NCBI GenBank assembly: GCA_945898095.1
Contig: CAMDHE010000028.1
Coordinates: 1-41,775, forward strand
Direction: 5' to 3'
Source: Roseateles toxinivorans
GTDB taxonomy: Bacteria > Pseudomonadota > Gammaproteobacteria > Burkholderiales > Burkholderiaceae_C
DNA: 41,775 nucleotides
Shown: piece after piece, positions 9,299 through 19,674 of the stretch
How the letters are laid out: every line of letters begins with the position of its first letter
Numbering within the stretch: the stretch's first letter is position 1
Program-made: the position numbers and the translations under genes
The notes under the pieces: model-generated
Databases searched by the model: none
What the model saw: only the letters and a program-made list of their open reading frames with translations
Told to the model about the DNA's origin: nothing

Positions 9299-10581
9299 AT
9301 ACCTTGCCGGATCCGGATCCAATCCTGACCTGGCATGCCCTGCCAAACCCCGCTTTCAGCGGTGGCAACCAATTGCGTCTGCTGCGCGGCGGCGATGAAT
9401 TGTTTCCAGCCCAGGAGCAGGCGATTGGCGCTGCCAGCCATGAAGTCTGGATCGCCACTTATATCTTTCATCACGATGCGGCTGGGGCGGCCCTGGTGAA
9501 TTGCCTGCGGGCTGCTGCAGCAAGAGGCGTGCGAGTCAGGGTGGTGGTCGATGGCTTTGGTTCCAAGGCGAGCCTCGCATGGCTACGCGAAACGCTATTG
9601 GGCTCGGGAGTGGCGTTGGCCGTTTTTCGTCCGATTGACCGCTGGTGGCGCTGGTTGCAACCTGGACAATTGCGCCGCTTGCATCAGAAGCTTTGTGTTG
9701 TCGATGGTGACCATGCCTTCGTCGGCGGCATCAACATCATCGGCGACTTCCTCGACTTGAATCATGGTCTGACCGAGCGAGCAAGGCTCGATTTTGCAGT
9801 CGGGCTGCGCGGGCCGATCGTTCAGCAGGTAGCACAGGCCGCACGTGCGGTCTGGAGCCGAGCCTGGCTGGGCCGTGATTTCGGCGAAGAGTTGCTGGCG
9901 TTGGTGCGAAGTCCGGCGCCATTCTCCAGGTTGCGACGGCTGACACAGAGTTTGCGTATGCCGCGAGTTCCAAGAAATCCCCGTGACTCTCAGAATCTCG
10001 CCCCGATCTGCGCCGCCTTTGTCCTGCGCGACAACCTTCGCCAGCGGCGCACGATTGAGCATGCCTATATCGATGCAATCCGCAAGGCACAGCAGCAGGT
10101 TGATCTGATTACGCCCTATTTTTATCCTGGCCATGCCTTCCGGCGGGCGTTGCGCGATGCGGCTCGGCGCGGCGTTCGGGTGCGTTTGCTTTTGCAAGGC
10201 AAGGTCGACTATCGAATTGCCAGCATGGCGGCGCATGCGCTCTATGCCGAGTTGCTCGGTCATGGCGTGGAGATTTTCGAGTACCAGGCGGCTTATCTGC
10301 ACGCCAAAATCGGCGTTGTCGATGATGTCTGGGCGACAGTCGGCAGCTCTAACATCGATCCCTTGTCATTGCTGCTGAACCTGGAGGCAAATGTGATTGT
10401 TCGAGATGCCGGATTCGCGCGCGCGATGGCGGTGGAATTCGAAGCGGCGCTGCAGTCGTCGACCCAGGTCACCATGACTCAGTTGGGGGGCGCTGGTTTG
10501 CGCGGCATGCTGCAGCGCGGTCTGGTGGCCTGGATCGCCTATGTCTATCTGCGGGTGGCAGGCGCAACCGGTCGCTATTGA
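9295..10581 (+). CDS. clsB: cardiolipin synthase B (phospholipase D family)
   Basis: A 428-residue phospholipase D superfamily enzyme that should join two phosphatidylglycerols, or PG and PE, to make cardiolipin at the inner membrane. Two HKD motifs are present: HQKLCVVDGDHAFVGG (His130, Lys132, Asp137) and HAKIGVVDDVWATVGSSNID near residue 338. The N-terminus lacks the two membrane helices of ClsA, which with the length points to ClsB. GTG 9295 is chosen because it overlaps the preceding stop by four bases; a longer TTG start at 9211 would sit deep inside the EEP gene. A bidirectional hairpin follows at 10614. Confidence 0.92.
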   Translation: MNTLPDPDPILTWHALPNPAFSGGNQLRLLRGGDELFPAQEQAIGAASHEVWIATYIFHHDAAGAALVNCLRAAAARGVRVRVVVDGFGSKASLAWLRETLLGSGVALAVFRPIDRWWRWLQPGQLRRLHQKLCVVDGDHAFVGGINIIGDFLDLNHGLTERARLDFAVGLRGPIVQQVAQAARAVWSRAWLGRDFGEELLALVRSPAPFSRLRRLTQSLRMPRVPRNPRDSQNLAPICAAFVLRDNLRQRRTIEHAYIDAIRKAQQQVDLITPYFYPGHAFRRALRDAARRGVRVRLLLQGKVDYRIASMAAHALYAELLGHGVEIFEYQAAYLHAKIGVVDDVWATVGSSNIDPLSLLLNLEANVIVRDAGFARAMAVEFEAALQSSTQVTMTQLGGAGLRGMLQRGLVAWIAYVYLRVAGATGRY

Positions 10582-10613
10582 AGCAGAACGTCGATCCTGC
10601 CGGGCAAATGTGC

Positions 10614-10640
10614 AAACAGCCCGCAAGCGGGCTGTTTATC
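10614..10640. terminator. bidirectional terminator between clsB and hppA
   Basis: AAACAGCCCGC (10614-10624) and GCGGGCTGTTT (10627-10637) form an eleven-pair inverted repeat, centred between two convergent genes. The flanking A and T bases make it usable from either strand, though the T-run is only three bases. Confidence 0.75.
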
Positions 10641-10661
10641 AAGCAGAAGAGGAAGTGCCGG

Positions 10662-12827
10662 TCAGGGCTTCGACGCTGCGTTTTCCGGCGCAGCAACGGC
10701 TTCGCTGGCTGCCGCGCTGGCGGCGGCTGGCGCCGCCACGACGGCCACCGGCTCGACAGCCTTCTGGCTGGAAGCACTGATCGGCAGCAAGGGCACGATC
10801 AGCAAGGCCACGATGTTGATGATCTTGATCAGCGGGTTGATCGCCGGACCTGCCGTGTCCTTGTAGGGATCACCCACGGTGTCGCCTGAGACGGCTGCCT
10901 TGTGGGCTTCGCTGCCTTTGCCGCCGTGATGGCCATCTTCAATGTATTTTTTGGCATTATCCCAAGCGCCGCCGCCAGTGCACATCGAGATTGCGACGAA
11001 CAAGCCGGTGACGATCGTCCCCATCAGCAAACCTCCCAGAGCCGCAGGGCCGAGCAGCAAGCCGACCAGCACCGGCACGATCACCGGCAGCAGCGACGGA
11101 ATGATCATTTCCTTGATCGCGGCAGTGGTCAGCATATCGACGGCGGTGCCGTATTCAGGCTTGGCCGTACCTTCCATGATGCCCTTGATGTCGCGGAACT
11201 GACGCCGCACTTCGACGACCACCGCGCCGGCTGCGCGGCCGACTGCCTCCATTGCCATCGCGCCGAAGAGGTAAGGGATCAAGCCACCGATGAAAAGACC
11301 GACGATCACTTTAGGGTCACTGAGGTCGAAGCTGACAGTCAGCCCGCGGCCTTCGAGTGAATGGGTGTAGTCGGCGAACAGCACCAGCGCAGCCAGACCG
11401 GCCGAGCCGATGGCGTAGCCCTTGGTCACCGCTTTGGTCGTGTTGCCCACGGCGTCGAGCGGATCGGTGACAGCTCGCACACTGGCAGGCAGATCGGCCA
11501 TTTCGGCAATGCCGCCAGCGTTGTCCGTGATCGGGCCGTAGGCGTCCAGTGCGACGACGATGCCAGCCATGCTCAACATCGAGGTTGCTGCGATCGCAAT
11601 GCCGTAGAGTCCGCCGAGGTGGTAGGAAGACAGAATGGCAGCGCAGACGAACAACACTGGCCAGGCAGTCGATCGCATCGACACACCCAGACCGGCAATG
11701 ATGTTGGTGCCATGTCCTGTCGTTGAGGCTTGGGCGATATGTTGAACCGGTGAATATTGGGTGCCGGTGTAGAACTCGGTGATCCAGACCAGTGCCGCAG
11801 TCAGGATCAGGCCGACCGCACAAGCGCCAAACAAGGCCATGGCCGAGACGGTGGCTCCGCCCACCAGCGTCAGCGCGGTCGGGAACATCGTCGTGGTGAC
11901 GAAGTAGAAAGCGATCAACGACAAGCCGCCTGCCACAGCCAGGCCCTTGTAGAGGGCTGGCATCACGTTCTTCATGCCAGGCGAAGCCTTGACGAAGCCG
12001 CAGCCAATGATCGAGGCGATGATCGAAACTCCTCCCAGAAGCAAGGGGTAGATGACAGCAGCCATCGGCATGCTGGTCACGACCAGCGCGCCCAGGGTCA
12101 TCGTGGCGATCAACGTAACCGCATAGGTTTCGAACAGGTCAGCAGCCATACCGGCGCAGTCGCCGACGTTGTCACCGACGTTGTCGGCAATCACGGCTGG
12201 ATTGCGAGGATCATCCTCGGGGATGCCCGCTTCGACCTTGCCTACCAGGTCAGCGCCGACGTCGGCCCCCTTGGTGAAAATGCCGCCGCCCAGGCGGGCA
12301 AAGATCGAAATCAATGAGGAGCCGAAGGCGAAACCGAGCAAGGGCTTCAGGGTGGCGGCGTCAATGCGCTCACCGCCGCTGAGGTACCAGAAGAACAGGC
12401 TGACGCCCAGAAGGCCCAGACCGACCACCAGCATGCCGGTGATCGCTCCGCCTTTGAAGGCGACGTCGAGCGCTGGGCCGATGCCCTTGGTTGCTGCTTG
12501 AGCAGTACGAACATTGGCACGCACCGACACGTTCATGCCGATGAAGCCGCAGGCTCCAGACAATACGGCGCCGAGCACGAAGCCGACAGCCGACATCTGG
12601 TCCAGGAAAACTGCGATCAAGATGGCCAGTACGACACCGACTACCGCAATCGTCTTGTACTGGCGGGCCAGATAGGCCGCCGCTCCTTGTTGAATGGCCG
12701 AGGCAATCTCTTGCATGCGGTCATTGCCCGCGTCCTGACTCAGGATCCAGCTTCTTTGAATGAACCCGTAAGCTACTGCGGCAAGCCCGCATGCCAAGGC
12801 GAAATACAGCGCCATACTCGTCGACAT
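10662..12827 (-). CDS. hppA: membrane-bound proton-translocating pyrophosphatase, potassium-independent type
   Basis: The integral membrane enzyme hydrolyses pyrophosphate and pumps protons across the inner membrane. The 721-residue protein has about 16 hydrophobic segments. The pyrophosphate-binding loops are visible: [20 protein letters not shown], the [19 protein letters not shown] region, [10 protein letters not shown] and the C-terminal [14 protein letters not shown]. In GNTTKA (about residue 468) the Lys in place of Ala is the known mark of potassium-independent H+-PPases. The C-terminus ends in an Ala-rich tail. The start has a strong AGGAGA site seven bases upstream. It is divergent from ppa across 239 bases, pairing pumped and soluble pyrophosphate hydrolysis at one locus. 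Confidence 0.97.
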   Translation of the reverse strand: MSTSMALYFALACGLAAVAYGFIQRSWILSQDAGNDRMQEIASAIQQGAAAYLARQYKTIAVVGVVLAILIAVFLDQMSAVGFVLGAVLSGACGFIGMNVSVRANVRTAQAATKGIGPALDVAFKGGAITGMLVVGLGLLGVSLFFWYLSGGERIDAATLKPLLGFAFGSSLISIFARLGGGIFTKGADVGADLVGKVEAGIPEDDPRNPAVIADNVGDNVGDCAGMAADLFETYAVTLIATMTLGALVVTSMPMAAVIYPLLLGGVSIIASIIGCGFVKASPGMKNVMPALYKGLAVAGGLSLIAFYFVTTTMFPTALTLVGGATVSAMALFGACAVGLILTAALVWITEFYTGTQYSPVQHIAQASTTGHGTNIIAGLGVSMRSTAWPVLFVCAAILSSYHLGGLYGIAIAATSMLSMAGIVVALDAYGPITDNAGGIAEMADLPASVRAVTDPLDAVGNTTKAVTKGYAIGSAGLAALVLFADYTHSLEGRGLTVSFDLSDPKVIVGLFIGGLIPYLFGAMAMEAVGRAAGAVVVEVRRQFRDIKGIMEGTAKPEYGTAVDMLTTAAIKEMIIPSLLPVIVPVLVGLLLGPAALGGLLMGTIVTGLFVAISMCTGGGAWDNAKKYIEDGHHGGKGSEAHKAAVSGDTVGDPYKDTAGPAINPLIKIINIVALLIVPLLPISASSQKAVEPVAVVAAPAAASAAASEAVAAPENAASKP

Positions 12828-12867
12828 GAACTGTCTCCTGTTGTCATATCAGTCGTTGAAAAATCCT

Positions 12868-12907
12868 CTTTGCACCCTTTTCAGCAACGCTGATCAAAGG
12901 TGCAAAG
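12868..12907. promoter_or_regulatory. long imperfect hairpin in the hppA leader / hppA-ppa intergenic region
   Basis: CTTTGCACC (12868-12876) is repeated inverted as GGTGCAAAG (12899-12907), and the bases between continue the pairing (CAGC-AAC-GCTG at the tip) with two small bulges, giving a stem of about 18 pairs. It begins 40 bases upstream of the hppA ATG. It may be a leader RNA hairpin or a protein-binding site. No T-run is seen on the hppA strand. Confidence 0.5.
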
Positions 12908-12965
12908 CAAGGTACCGTGGATGCTAAGGGAAGTAGGTCGGCCAAAGCAATTGCCTGTACTGGGT

Positions 12966-12990
12966 GTTTACCCAAAGTTCAAGGGTAAAC
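12966..12990. promoter_or_regulatory. perfect inverted repeat upstream of ppa (operator candidate)
   Basis: GTTTACCC (12966-12973) and GGGTAAAC (12983-12990) are perfect inverted repeats separated by nine bases, about 77 bases before the ppa start and 139 before the hppA start. The half-site size and spacing suit a dimeric regulator, but the regulator is unknown. A TAGAAT box at 13034-13039 downstream could be the ppa -10 element. Confidence 0.45.
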
Positions 12991-13066
12991 CACAAGTCCT
13001 TTTGATCTGTCAGGCCCTGGCAAGCCAAGCCCTTAGAATGAGGGTTTTCCCTTTAGGCCAAAGAAC

Positions 13067-13606
13067 ATGAGTCTGCACAACGTCACTCCCGGCGCAAAAG
13101 CCCCTGAAGAGTTCAATGTCGTAATCGAAATTCCGATGAATGCGGATCCGATCAAGTACGAAGTTGACAAGGAAACGGGCGCACTGTTTGTCGACCGGTT
13201 CATGACGACAGCGATGCATTACCCGTGCAACTATGGCTATATCCCGCAGACGCTTTCGGATGACGGCGACCCTGTCGATGTGCTGGTGATCACGCCTTAT
13301 CCACTGACCCCTGGCGTGGTGATCACCTGCCGCGCTGTAGGTGTTCTGAAGATGGAAGACGAAGCCGGAGGGGATGCAAAATTACTGGCGGTCCCGATTG
13401 AAAGAATCCTGCCGATGTACACCCACTGGCAGCGGCCGGAAGACGTGAACCCGATGCGTTTGAATGCAATCAGGCATTTCTTCGAGCATTACAAGGATCT
13501 GGAACCGAATAAATGGGTCAAGGTGCAGGGGTGGGAGGGACCTGAAGCGGCCCATGCTGAAATTGTCTCCGGCATTCAGGCCTACGCCGAGTTCAAGAAG
13601 TCCTGA
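13067..13606 (+). CDS. ppa: inorganic pyrophosphatase, soluble family I
   Basis: This cytoplasmic, magnesium-dependent hexameric enzyme hydrolyses pyrophosphate to phosphate. The 179-residue length is normal. Diagnostic stretches include [18 protein letters not shown] (substrate-binding Glu and Lys), [18 protein letters not shown] and the family signature [10 protein letters not shown] (about 64-73) with the three metal-binding aspartates. ATG 13067 has only weak upstream complementarity to 16S rRNA. It is divergent from hppA and convergent with the following FemAB-like gene. Confidence 0.97.
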   Translation: MSLHNVTPGAKAPEEFNVVIEIPMNADPIKYEVDKETGALFVDRFMTTAMHYPCNYGYIPQTLSDDGDPVDVLVITPYPLTPGVVITCRAVGVLKMEDEAGGDAKLLAVPIERILPMYTHWQRPEDVNPMRLNAIRHFFEHYKDLEPNKWVKVQGWEGPEAAHAEIVSGIQAYAEFKKS

Positions 13607-13611
13607 TTGCA

Positions 13612-13630
13612 GGCGCCGCCGGCCGGCGCC
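13612..13630. terminator. GC-rich hairpin between convergent ppa and FemAB-like gene
   Basis: GGCGCCG (13612-13618) pairs with CGGCGCC (13624-13630) around a five-base loop, six bases after the ppa stop. There is no T-run, so it may stabilise 3' ends or assist termination rather than act as a complete intrinsic terminator. Confidence 0.4.
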
Positions 13631-13643
13631 CGGTCACCGGTGG

Positions 13644-14813
13644 TCAAATCAGGGCTTTGAACGGCTGGTGAGATTCCAGTTCGTTCATGTAGTCCCGCAT
13701 CGACTGCCCTTCCTGGGCTAGAAAGTCCGTTACGGCATTGCGAAAGCCAGGATGCGCAAGCCAATGGCTGGACTGAGTCACAACCGGCAGCAAGCCGCGC
13801 GCCATTTTGTGTTCGCCTTGGGCGCCGCCCTCGAAGCGTTGGTAGCCCCGTTCAATGCACCAAGCCAGGGGCTGGTAGTAGCAGGCGTCGAAATGAAGGC
13901 AAGAGACAGTTTCGACTGAACCCCAATAGCGGCCATAGGCGATGCGCTGCAGCGGATCCAGCGCCAGCAATGAAGCACCGATCCGTTGGTCGCCGCGCCT
14001 GGCAATGAAGAGCAGCCAGTTCGGCGACATATTCTTGCTCATCAGCTCGAAAAATTTGCGTGTCAGATAGGGCTGACTGTGGTGCGCGCGGTAAGTCAAC
14101 TGGTAGCAGTGGTAGAAAAAGTCCCAGTCCTCATTGCTGATCTGCGCCCCCTCCAAGGTCTCGAACAGGATCCCGGCTTCCTGAACCTTTCGCTGTTCCT
14201 GCAGAATTTTCTTGCGCTTGTCGCGTTGCAAACTGGCCAGAAATTCTTCAAAAGTCGCATAAGGCAAAGGGCGGCGGTTCTGCCAGTGAAACTGCACGTT
14301 ACTGCGCTCAATCCAGTCCAGAGCGAGCGCTGCTGAATGGTCTTGTTCAGCGCCGAACAACAGGTGGGCTGAGGACAGTTGCTGGTCTTGGGCCAGTGCT
14401 TGCAGTCCCTGCACCAACATTGCCCTGGATTCCGCGTCGATTGCCAGCAAGCGGCTTCCCGGTACCGGTGTGAACGGCACTGCGACCAGCAGCTTCGGGT
14501 AATAGGCCAGCCCATGCCTTTGATAGGCGTCAGCCCAGGCCCAATCGAACACATATTCGCCATAGGAGTGGTTCTTCAGATAGGCCGGGCAAGCCGCGAC
14601 AAGCGTTTCGCCCAGCCACAGGCTGACGAACTGGGCCGTCCAGCCGGTTTCCGCAATCGCACAGCCGGCGTCATGCAAAGCCTGCAGATATTCCAACTGC
14701 ATGAATGGGGTCGGCTGATCTTGTGTTGCCAGCAGCGCATTCCACTTTGCGCAGGAGAGTTCAGCCGGGTCAGAGTGAACGCGGATGACATAATCGGAGG
14801 AGCATTCATTCAT
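13644..14813 (-). CDS. FemAB/GNAT-like acyltransferase (DUF482 type)
   Basis: The 389-residue protein resembles the family annotated as 'peptidogalycan biosynthesis' or GNAT-fold FemAB-like proteins. Recognisable stretches are FMQLEYLQALHDAGCA (about 37-52), the CPAYLKNHSYGEYVFDWAWA segment (about 76-95), FLASLQRDKRKKILQEQRKV (about 210-229) and the C-terminal EGGAQGEHKMARGLLPV block, all conserved in that family. It has no signal peptide or membrane helix, so it should be cytoplasmic. The true substrate is unknown. The start lies only 11 bases from the divergent nadE start and has no obvious ribosome-binding site. Confidence 0.8.
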   Translation of the reverse strand: MNECSSDYVIRVHSDPAELSCAKWNALLATQDQPTPFMQLEYLQALHDAGCAIAETGWTAQFVSLWLGETLVAACPAYLKNHSYGEYVFDWAWADAYQRHGLAYYPKLLVAVPFTPVPGSRLLAIDAESRAMLVQGLQALAQDQQLSSAHLLFGAEQDHSAALALDWIERSNVQFHWQNRRPLPYATFEEFLASLQRDKRKKILQEQRKVQEAGILFETLEGAQISNEDWDFFYHCYQLTYRAHHSQPYLTRKFFELMSKNMSPNWLLFIARRGDQRIGASLLALDPLQRIAYGRYWGSVETVSCLHFDACYYQPLAWCIERGYQRFEGGAQGEHKMARGLLPVVTQSSHWLAHPGFRNAVTDFLAQEGQSMRDYMNELESHQPFKALI

Positions 14814-14824
14814 CTATAAATTTC

Positions 14825-16893
<2,069 letters not shown>

Positions 16894-17018
16894 GGATGCT
16901 CTAAATAACTCAACGCGAGCGGGTGCGGTGCGGATCGGGATGGGATGCAAGAAATGCAACGCCGCAGACCGCCCGAGGCCGCGCTAGCACAAGCCGTGAG
17001 GGGTTATGCAGAGCATCC
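16894..17018. repeat. MITE-like element, copy 1 (125 bp, terminal inverted repeats)
   Basis: The element begins GGATGCTCTAAATAAC and ends with the inverted form of GGATGCTCTGCATAAC, so both ends carry a roughly 16-base terminal inverted repeat. The interior matches the reverse complement of 25954-26115 along its whole length except for one missing 37-base segment. It encodes no protein. TAA stands both at its left edge (16891-16893, the PII stop codon) and one base past its right edge (17020-17022), a possible three-base target duplication. Likely a non-autonomous transposon-derived repeat. Confidence 0.8.
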
Positions 17019-17040
17019 CTAAGTCTGAGTTAGCCTGGCA

Positions 17041-17565
17041 TCAGATGCCGGGCGATTTGACTTGGCGCCAAGTCACAAGGCGAGTCCCGCAGATCCTGTC
17101 ATGCAGGAATTGTTTTTGCGGATGAAGCTTGGCCAGCAAGGCATAAGCAATGATGCCGGCAAGCAGGGCGGAGAAAACAACGCCACCTGAACGTTGCATG
17201 TCGGACAGATAAAGCCCGGCGAGAGCAGGCAGAAACCAGAGCCAGCTCAAGGCATAGCGCGACAATGCCCGGCCCTTGGTAAGCGGTCTGCCTTGGAGAT
17301 CGAGGACCCTGAGATGCCAAGTCTGCATGGCCAAGGTTTGACCACTTTTTGACCAGAAGTAGACAAAATAGAGCGCGAAGACCGAAGCAACTGCAGCCAT
17401 CAGTCCGTAGCGGTAATCCAGTGCATGCCTTTGCTGAAACAGCGGGGAGAAGATCAATCCGGTGACGACCGCCAAAGCGAAAAGCAACACGCCTTCGTAG
17501 GCGAAACAAGCCAGGCGGCGAAATAGCCCGGGAATTTCAGCTTCAGCCCATCCTGGCCTTGTCAT
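17041..17565 (-). CDS. RDD family membrane protein
   Basis: A 174-residue inner-membrane protein with several hydrophobic helices (LLFALAVVTGLIFSPLF about 27-43; LMAAVASVFALYFVYFW about 55-71; WLWFLPALAGLYL; VVFSALLAGIIAYALLA). The N-terminal LFRRLACFAYE and the middle QTLAMQTWHLRVLDLQGRPL are typical RDD-domain blocks. The molecular role of RDD proteins is mostly unknown, with transport suggested for some. Its ATG overlaps the stop of the DUF3106 gene (ATGA), placing it last in a four-gene sigma-factor operon. Confidence 0.88.
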   Translation of the reverse strand: MTRPGWAEAEIPGLFRRLACFAYEGVLLFALAVVTGLIFSPLFQQRHALDYRYGLMAAVASVFALYFVYFWSKSGQTLAMQTWHLRVLDLQGRPLTKGRALSRYALSWLWFLPALAGLYLSDMQRSGGVVFSALLAGIIAYALLAKLHPQKQFLHDRICGTRLVTWRQVKSPGI

Positions 17566-18407
17566 TGCTTGGCGAGTTTTGGTTCTGTCTTGGCTTGTTT
17601 GGGCAACAAGGTCTTGCTGTCAACCAACGCCGGGTCTGCAAACACTTTGGTCTGGCCAGCCTGCAGGTGTGCGGGTTGACTGCTGACCTGTGTGATCAGC
17701 ATTGTGCTGGCACCTTGCTTGGCCTGAAGCACCGACGGCGCAACCTGCTTCACCAGCGGCCCCTTGGGTGCTGCCGGAACAAGATTCGACTTGAGTTGGG
17801 ACGCGCCTTCAGTCGCAACGTTGTTGGCCGCAGGCGCTTTCTTGCTCAGTTTGCTGGCCGCTTTGTCTGACAATTCCTGCCTTTTTTCAGCAGGAAGTGC
17901 TTGATAGGCAGCCCATTTCGCCTCGCGCTCGTCGGACTTTACCTGCTGGGTGACCTGAAAGCCGATTCGAGCTTGCTGCCGTTCAGTCGGAGTCAAACTT
18001 GCCCAATCACGCATTCGTTCCTGCATACGTGCCTGTTCATCCGCTTGGAGCATGGGTAAACGCCCGGCCACATCCAGCCATTTCCTGCGGCGGGATGCAT
18101 CAAGGCTGTCCCAGTCGCGTTCCAGTGGGGCCAAGGCCTGTTTCTGCGCTTGGGTGAGCTCTTTCCACATCAAGGGCGCGGGCAGACTTGTCGCAGAAAT
18201 TGGCTTCGCACCTGCCGCTGTCGGCTGAACTTGAAGCGGGGCCAAGGGTGCGCTAGCGGCTGCCAATTCAGTCGCTGGGGGCTGTTCGCTGGCTTGGGAC
18301 CATGCTGTCTGGCCTGCGCAGAGCATCAAGCCCGCCATTGCCAATGCCCTAAATTCCATGCTGCAGAAGGCTCTGCAGACTTCCTGGCTTGATGTCAAAC
18401 CGGTCAT
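17562..18407 (-). CDS. DUF3106 periplasmic protein
   Basis: The 281-residue product has an N-terminal signal segment (ALAMAGLMLCAGQTAWSQA, about 21-39) and should be exported. Residues 80-180 are helical with repeated units of a Trp followed by L(T/D/Q/P) and charged residues: WKELTQAQ (81), WDSLDASR (99), LPMLQADE (117), WASLTPTE (135), ALPAEKR (170). The LTxxQ-like repeats recall periplasmic stress proteins such as Spy/CpxP, an analogy only. The remainder is Ala/Lys/Gln-rich linker. Start 18407 fits the gap after DUF3619; ATG 18359 would give a shorter signal peptide. The function is not known. Confidence 0.8.
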   Translation of the reverse strand: MTGLTSSQEVCRAFCSMEFRALAMAGLMLCAGQTAWSQASEQPPATELAAASAPLAPLQVQPTAAGAKPISATSLPAPLMWKELTQAQKQALAPLERDWDSLDASRRRKWLDVAGRLPMLQADEQARMQERMRDWASLTPTERQQARIGFQVTQQVKSDEREAKWAAYQALPAEKRQELSDKAASKLSKKAPAANNVATEGASQLKSNLVPAAPKGPLVKQVAPSVLQAKQGASTMLITQVSSQPAHLQAGQTKVFADPALVDSKTLLPKQAKTEPKLAKQ

Positions 18408-18417
18408 GCAATGTCGA

Positions 18418-18870
18418 TCACTCTTGCTCATCGCTGAGGAATTCCGAAAATCCTGGATCGCTATAGGCTGCAAGAGGCAGTTTTCCGGACAGCAAGGCCG
18501 TGTCAATTTCTGCGGCCGCCTTGATTTGCTCGTAAAGCTGACCATTCTGGATCAGCAAGATGCCAATCACCAGCAAGAGCATTGGCAGGAATGATGCGAG
18601 TTTGAACCAGCGAGGCGAACCCAGTCCACCCGCCATCGCCAAAGCATTGCCAGAACGTACGACGAGCGACCCGGGAGCAAGCTTCAGGGCCGCTTGAGCC
18701 GATCGGGCATGTTGTGCCTTGCACAAGGCCTGCTCTCGTGCAAACCGGAGTCGCTCTGATATGTCGTGTGGCGTCGCCTGGCTGTGCTCAGCCAAGCCAG
18801 CGACAACATACAGCCCAAACCGAGCCTCCAGCTCTTGGGAAAAATCCGAATTTTGCTGCTTGTTCATCAT
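18418..18870 (-). CDS. DUF3619 single-pass membrane protein, candidate anti-sigma factor
   Basis: This 150-residue protein has an Arg/Lys-containing helical N-terminal part (residues 1-85), one membrane helix (LASFLPMLLLVIGILLIQ, 91-108) and an acidic C-terminal tail ending DEQE. By the positive-inside rule the N-terminal part faces the cytoplasm. This is the layout of many membrane-bound anti-sigma factors, and its ATG overlaps the stop of the ECF sigma gene (ATGA), with AAGGGGA as ribosome-binding site. The family has no established function that I know of; the anti-sigma role is an inference from layout and linkage. Confidence 0.8.
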   Translation of the reverse strand: MMNKQQNSDFSQELEARFGLYVVAGLAEHSQATPHDISERLRFAREQALCKAQHARSAQAALKLAPGSLVVRSGNALAMAGGLGSPRWFKLASFLPMLLLVIGILLIQNGQLYEQIKAAAEIDTALLSGKLPLAAYSDPGFSEFLSDEQE

Positions 18871-19430
18871 GAAATCCCCTTTGCTTTGAGTGACTTGGCC
18901 AACGAGTGAACGGCTCTGGAACAATGCGTCTTGACACTTCCCTCTGAACAACCCATCACAAGGGCAGTCTCCGCGACATCAAACTCTTCCCAATAACGCA
19001 GCAGGAAGGCTTCCCGTTGACGTGCCGGTAATTGTGCGACTTCTTCGTCGATTGCGCGCAAGATTTGTGCCCGGGACACCTCATCGGCTGCGCTCAGCGC
19101 TCCCAGCGCCCCTTCTTGTGATTCCAGCATGTCAGACAGGTCAAAGTCTCCTTCCGGGTCTGAAGACTCGAAATCAGACATATTGCTCATCAGGCCAGTG
19201 CGAACCTTCTTGCGCCTGAAGAAATCCATTGTGGCGTTCGACAAAATACGCTGGAACAGCAGGGGCAGTTCCGCTGCAGGCCGGTCGAAGTATTTTTCAG
19301 CCAGTCGCATCATCGCGTCTTGCACGATGTCAAGTGCCGAGTCGTCATCTCGCACCAAATAGGACGTCCGCTTGAAGGCACGCCTGTCGATAGTGCGCAG
19401 AAAGTCGTTGAGTTCTTTGTCGGTGGCCAA
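18867..19430 (-). CDS. ECF-type RNA polymerase sigma factor
   Basis: The 187-residue protein has sigma region 2 (SALDIVQDAMMRLAEKY, about 31-47, followed by the promoter-melting stretch with MDFFRRKKVR near 69-78), an acidic linker (residues 85-115), and region 4 (LPARQREAFLLRYWEEFDVA then CSEGSVKTHCSRAVHSL, about 134-178) with its helix-turn-helix. Regions 1.1, 1.2 and 3 are absent, as in ECF factors. It heads the operon with DUF3619, DUF3106 and RDD, and is divergent from ilvB across 244 bases. The acidic linker is somewhat long. Target promoters are unknown. Confidence 0.92.
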   Translation of the reverse strand: MATDKELNDFLRTIDRRAFKRTSYLVRDDDSALDIVQDAMMRLAEKYFDRPAAELPLLFQRILSNATMDFFRRKKVRTGLMSNMSDFESSDPEGDFDLSDMLESQEGALGALSAADEVSRAQILRAIDEEVAQLPARQREAFLLRYWEEFDVAETALVMGCSEGSVKTHCSRAVHSLAKSLKAKGIS

Positions 19431-19638
19431 GGGTAGGAGACGGGATTGCCCGGAACTGGCGAAACAGCCTCGATTATCGCATCGCGCAAGGGTTTGCCCG
19501 CGTTCGGGTCCGACTCAGTGCATAATCCACGGTTGCACAAGAGTTTTGATCTTGAATTGGTCACCCGACAGGGGCGGCCGAGTTCCCAGATTGCGCAGGT
19601 TCCGAGTCCGCCTCAAAAGGGTGCGAGAAGGAGCACCA

Positions 19639-19674
19639 ATGGTTTTTCGTCAGAGAAATTCACAAAGGTTCTAA
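19639..19674 (+). CDS. possible 11-codon upstream ORF abutting ilvB
   Basis: An ATG with a strong AAGGAG site seven bases upstream opens an 11-codon reading frame (MVFRQRNSQRF) whose TAA stop is directly followed by the ilvB ATG, in the same frame. It has no run of Ile, Leu or Val codons, so it is not a classical attenuation peptide. It may deliver ribosomes to ilvB by coupling, or the start site of ilvB may be less simple than it looks. It may also be chance. Confidence 0.35.
   Translation: MVFRQRNSQRF

Noticed and set aside
11757-12317. 186-codon and other plus-strand frames inside hppA
   Set aside because: Shadow frames opposite the membrane pyrophosphatase; strongly polar repeats of His/Asp/Arg and no ribosome-binding site.
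19431-19674. Search for a branched-chain leader peptide before ilvB
   Set aside because: No frame with a run of Ile, Val or Leu codons and no terminator hairpin was found, so classical attenuation is not supported; only the 11-codon frame is kept as a low-confidence feature.
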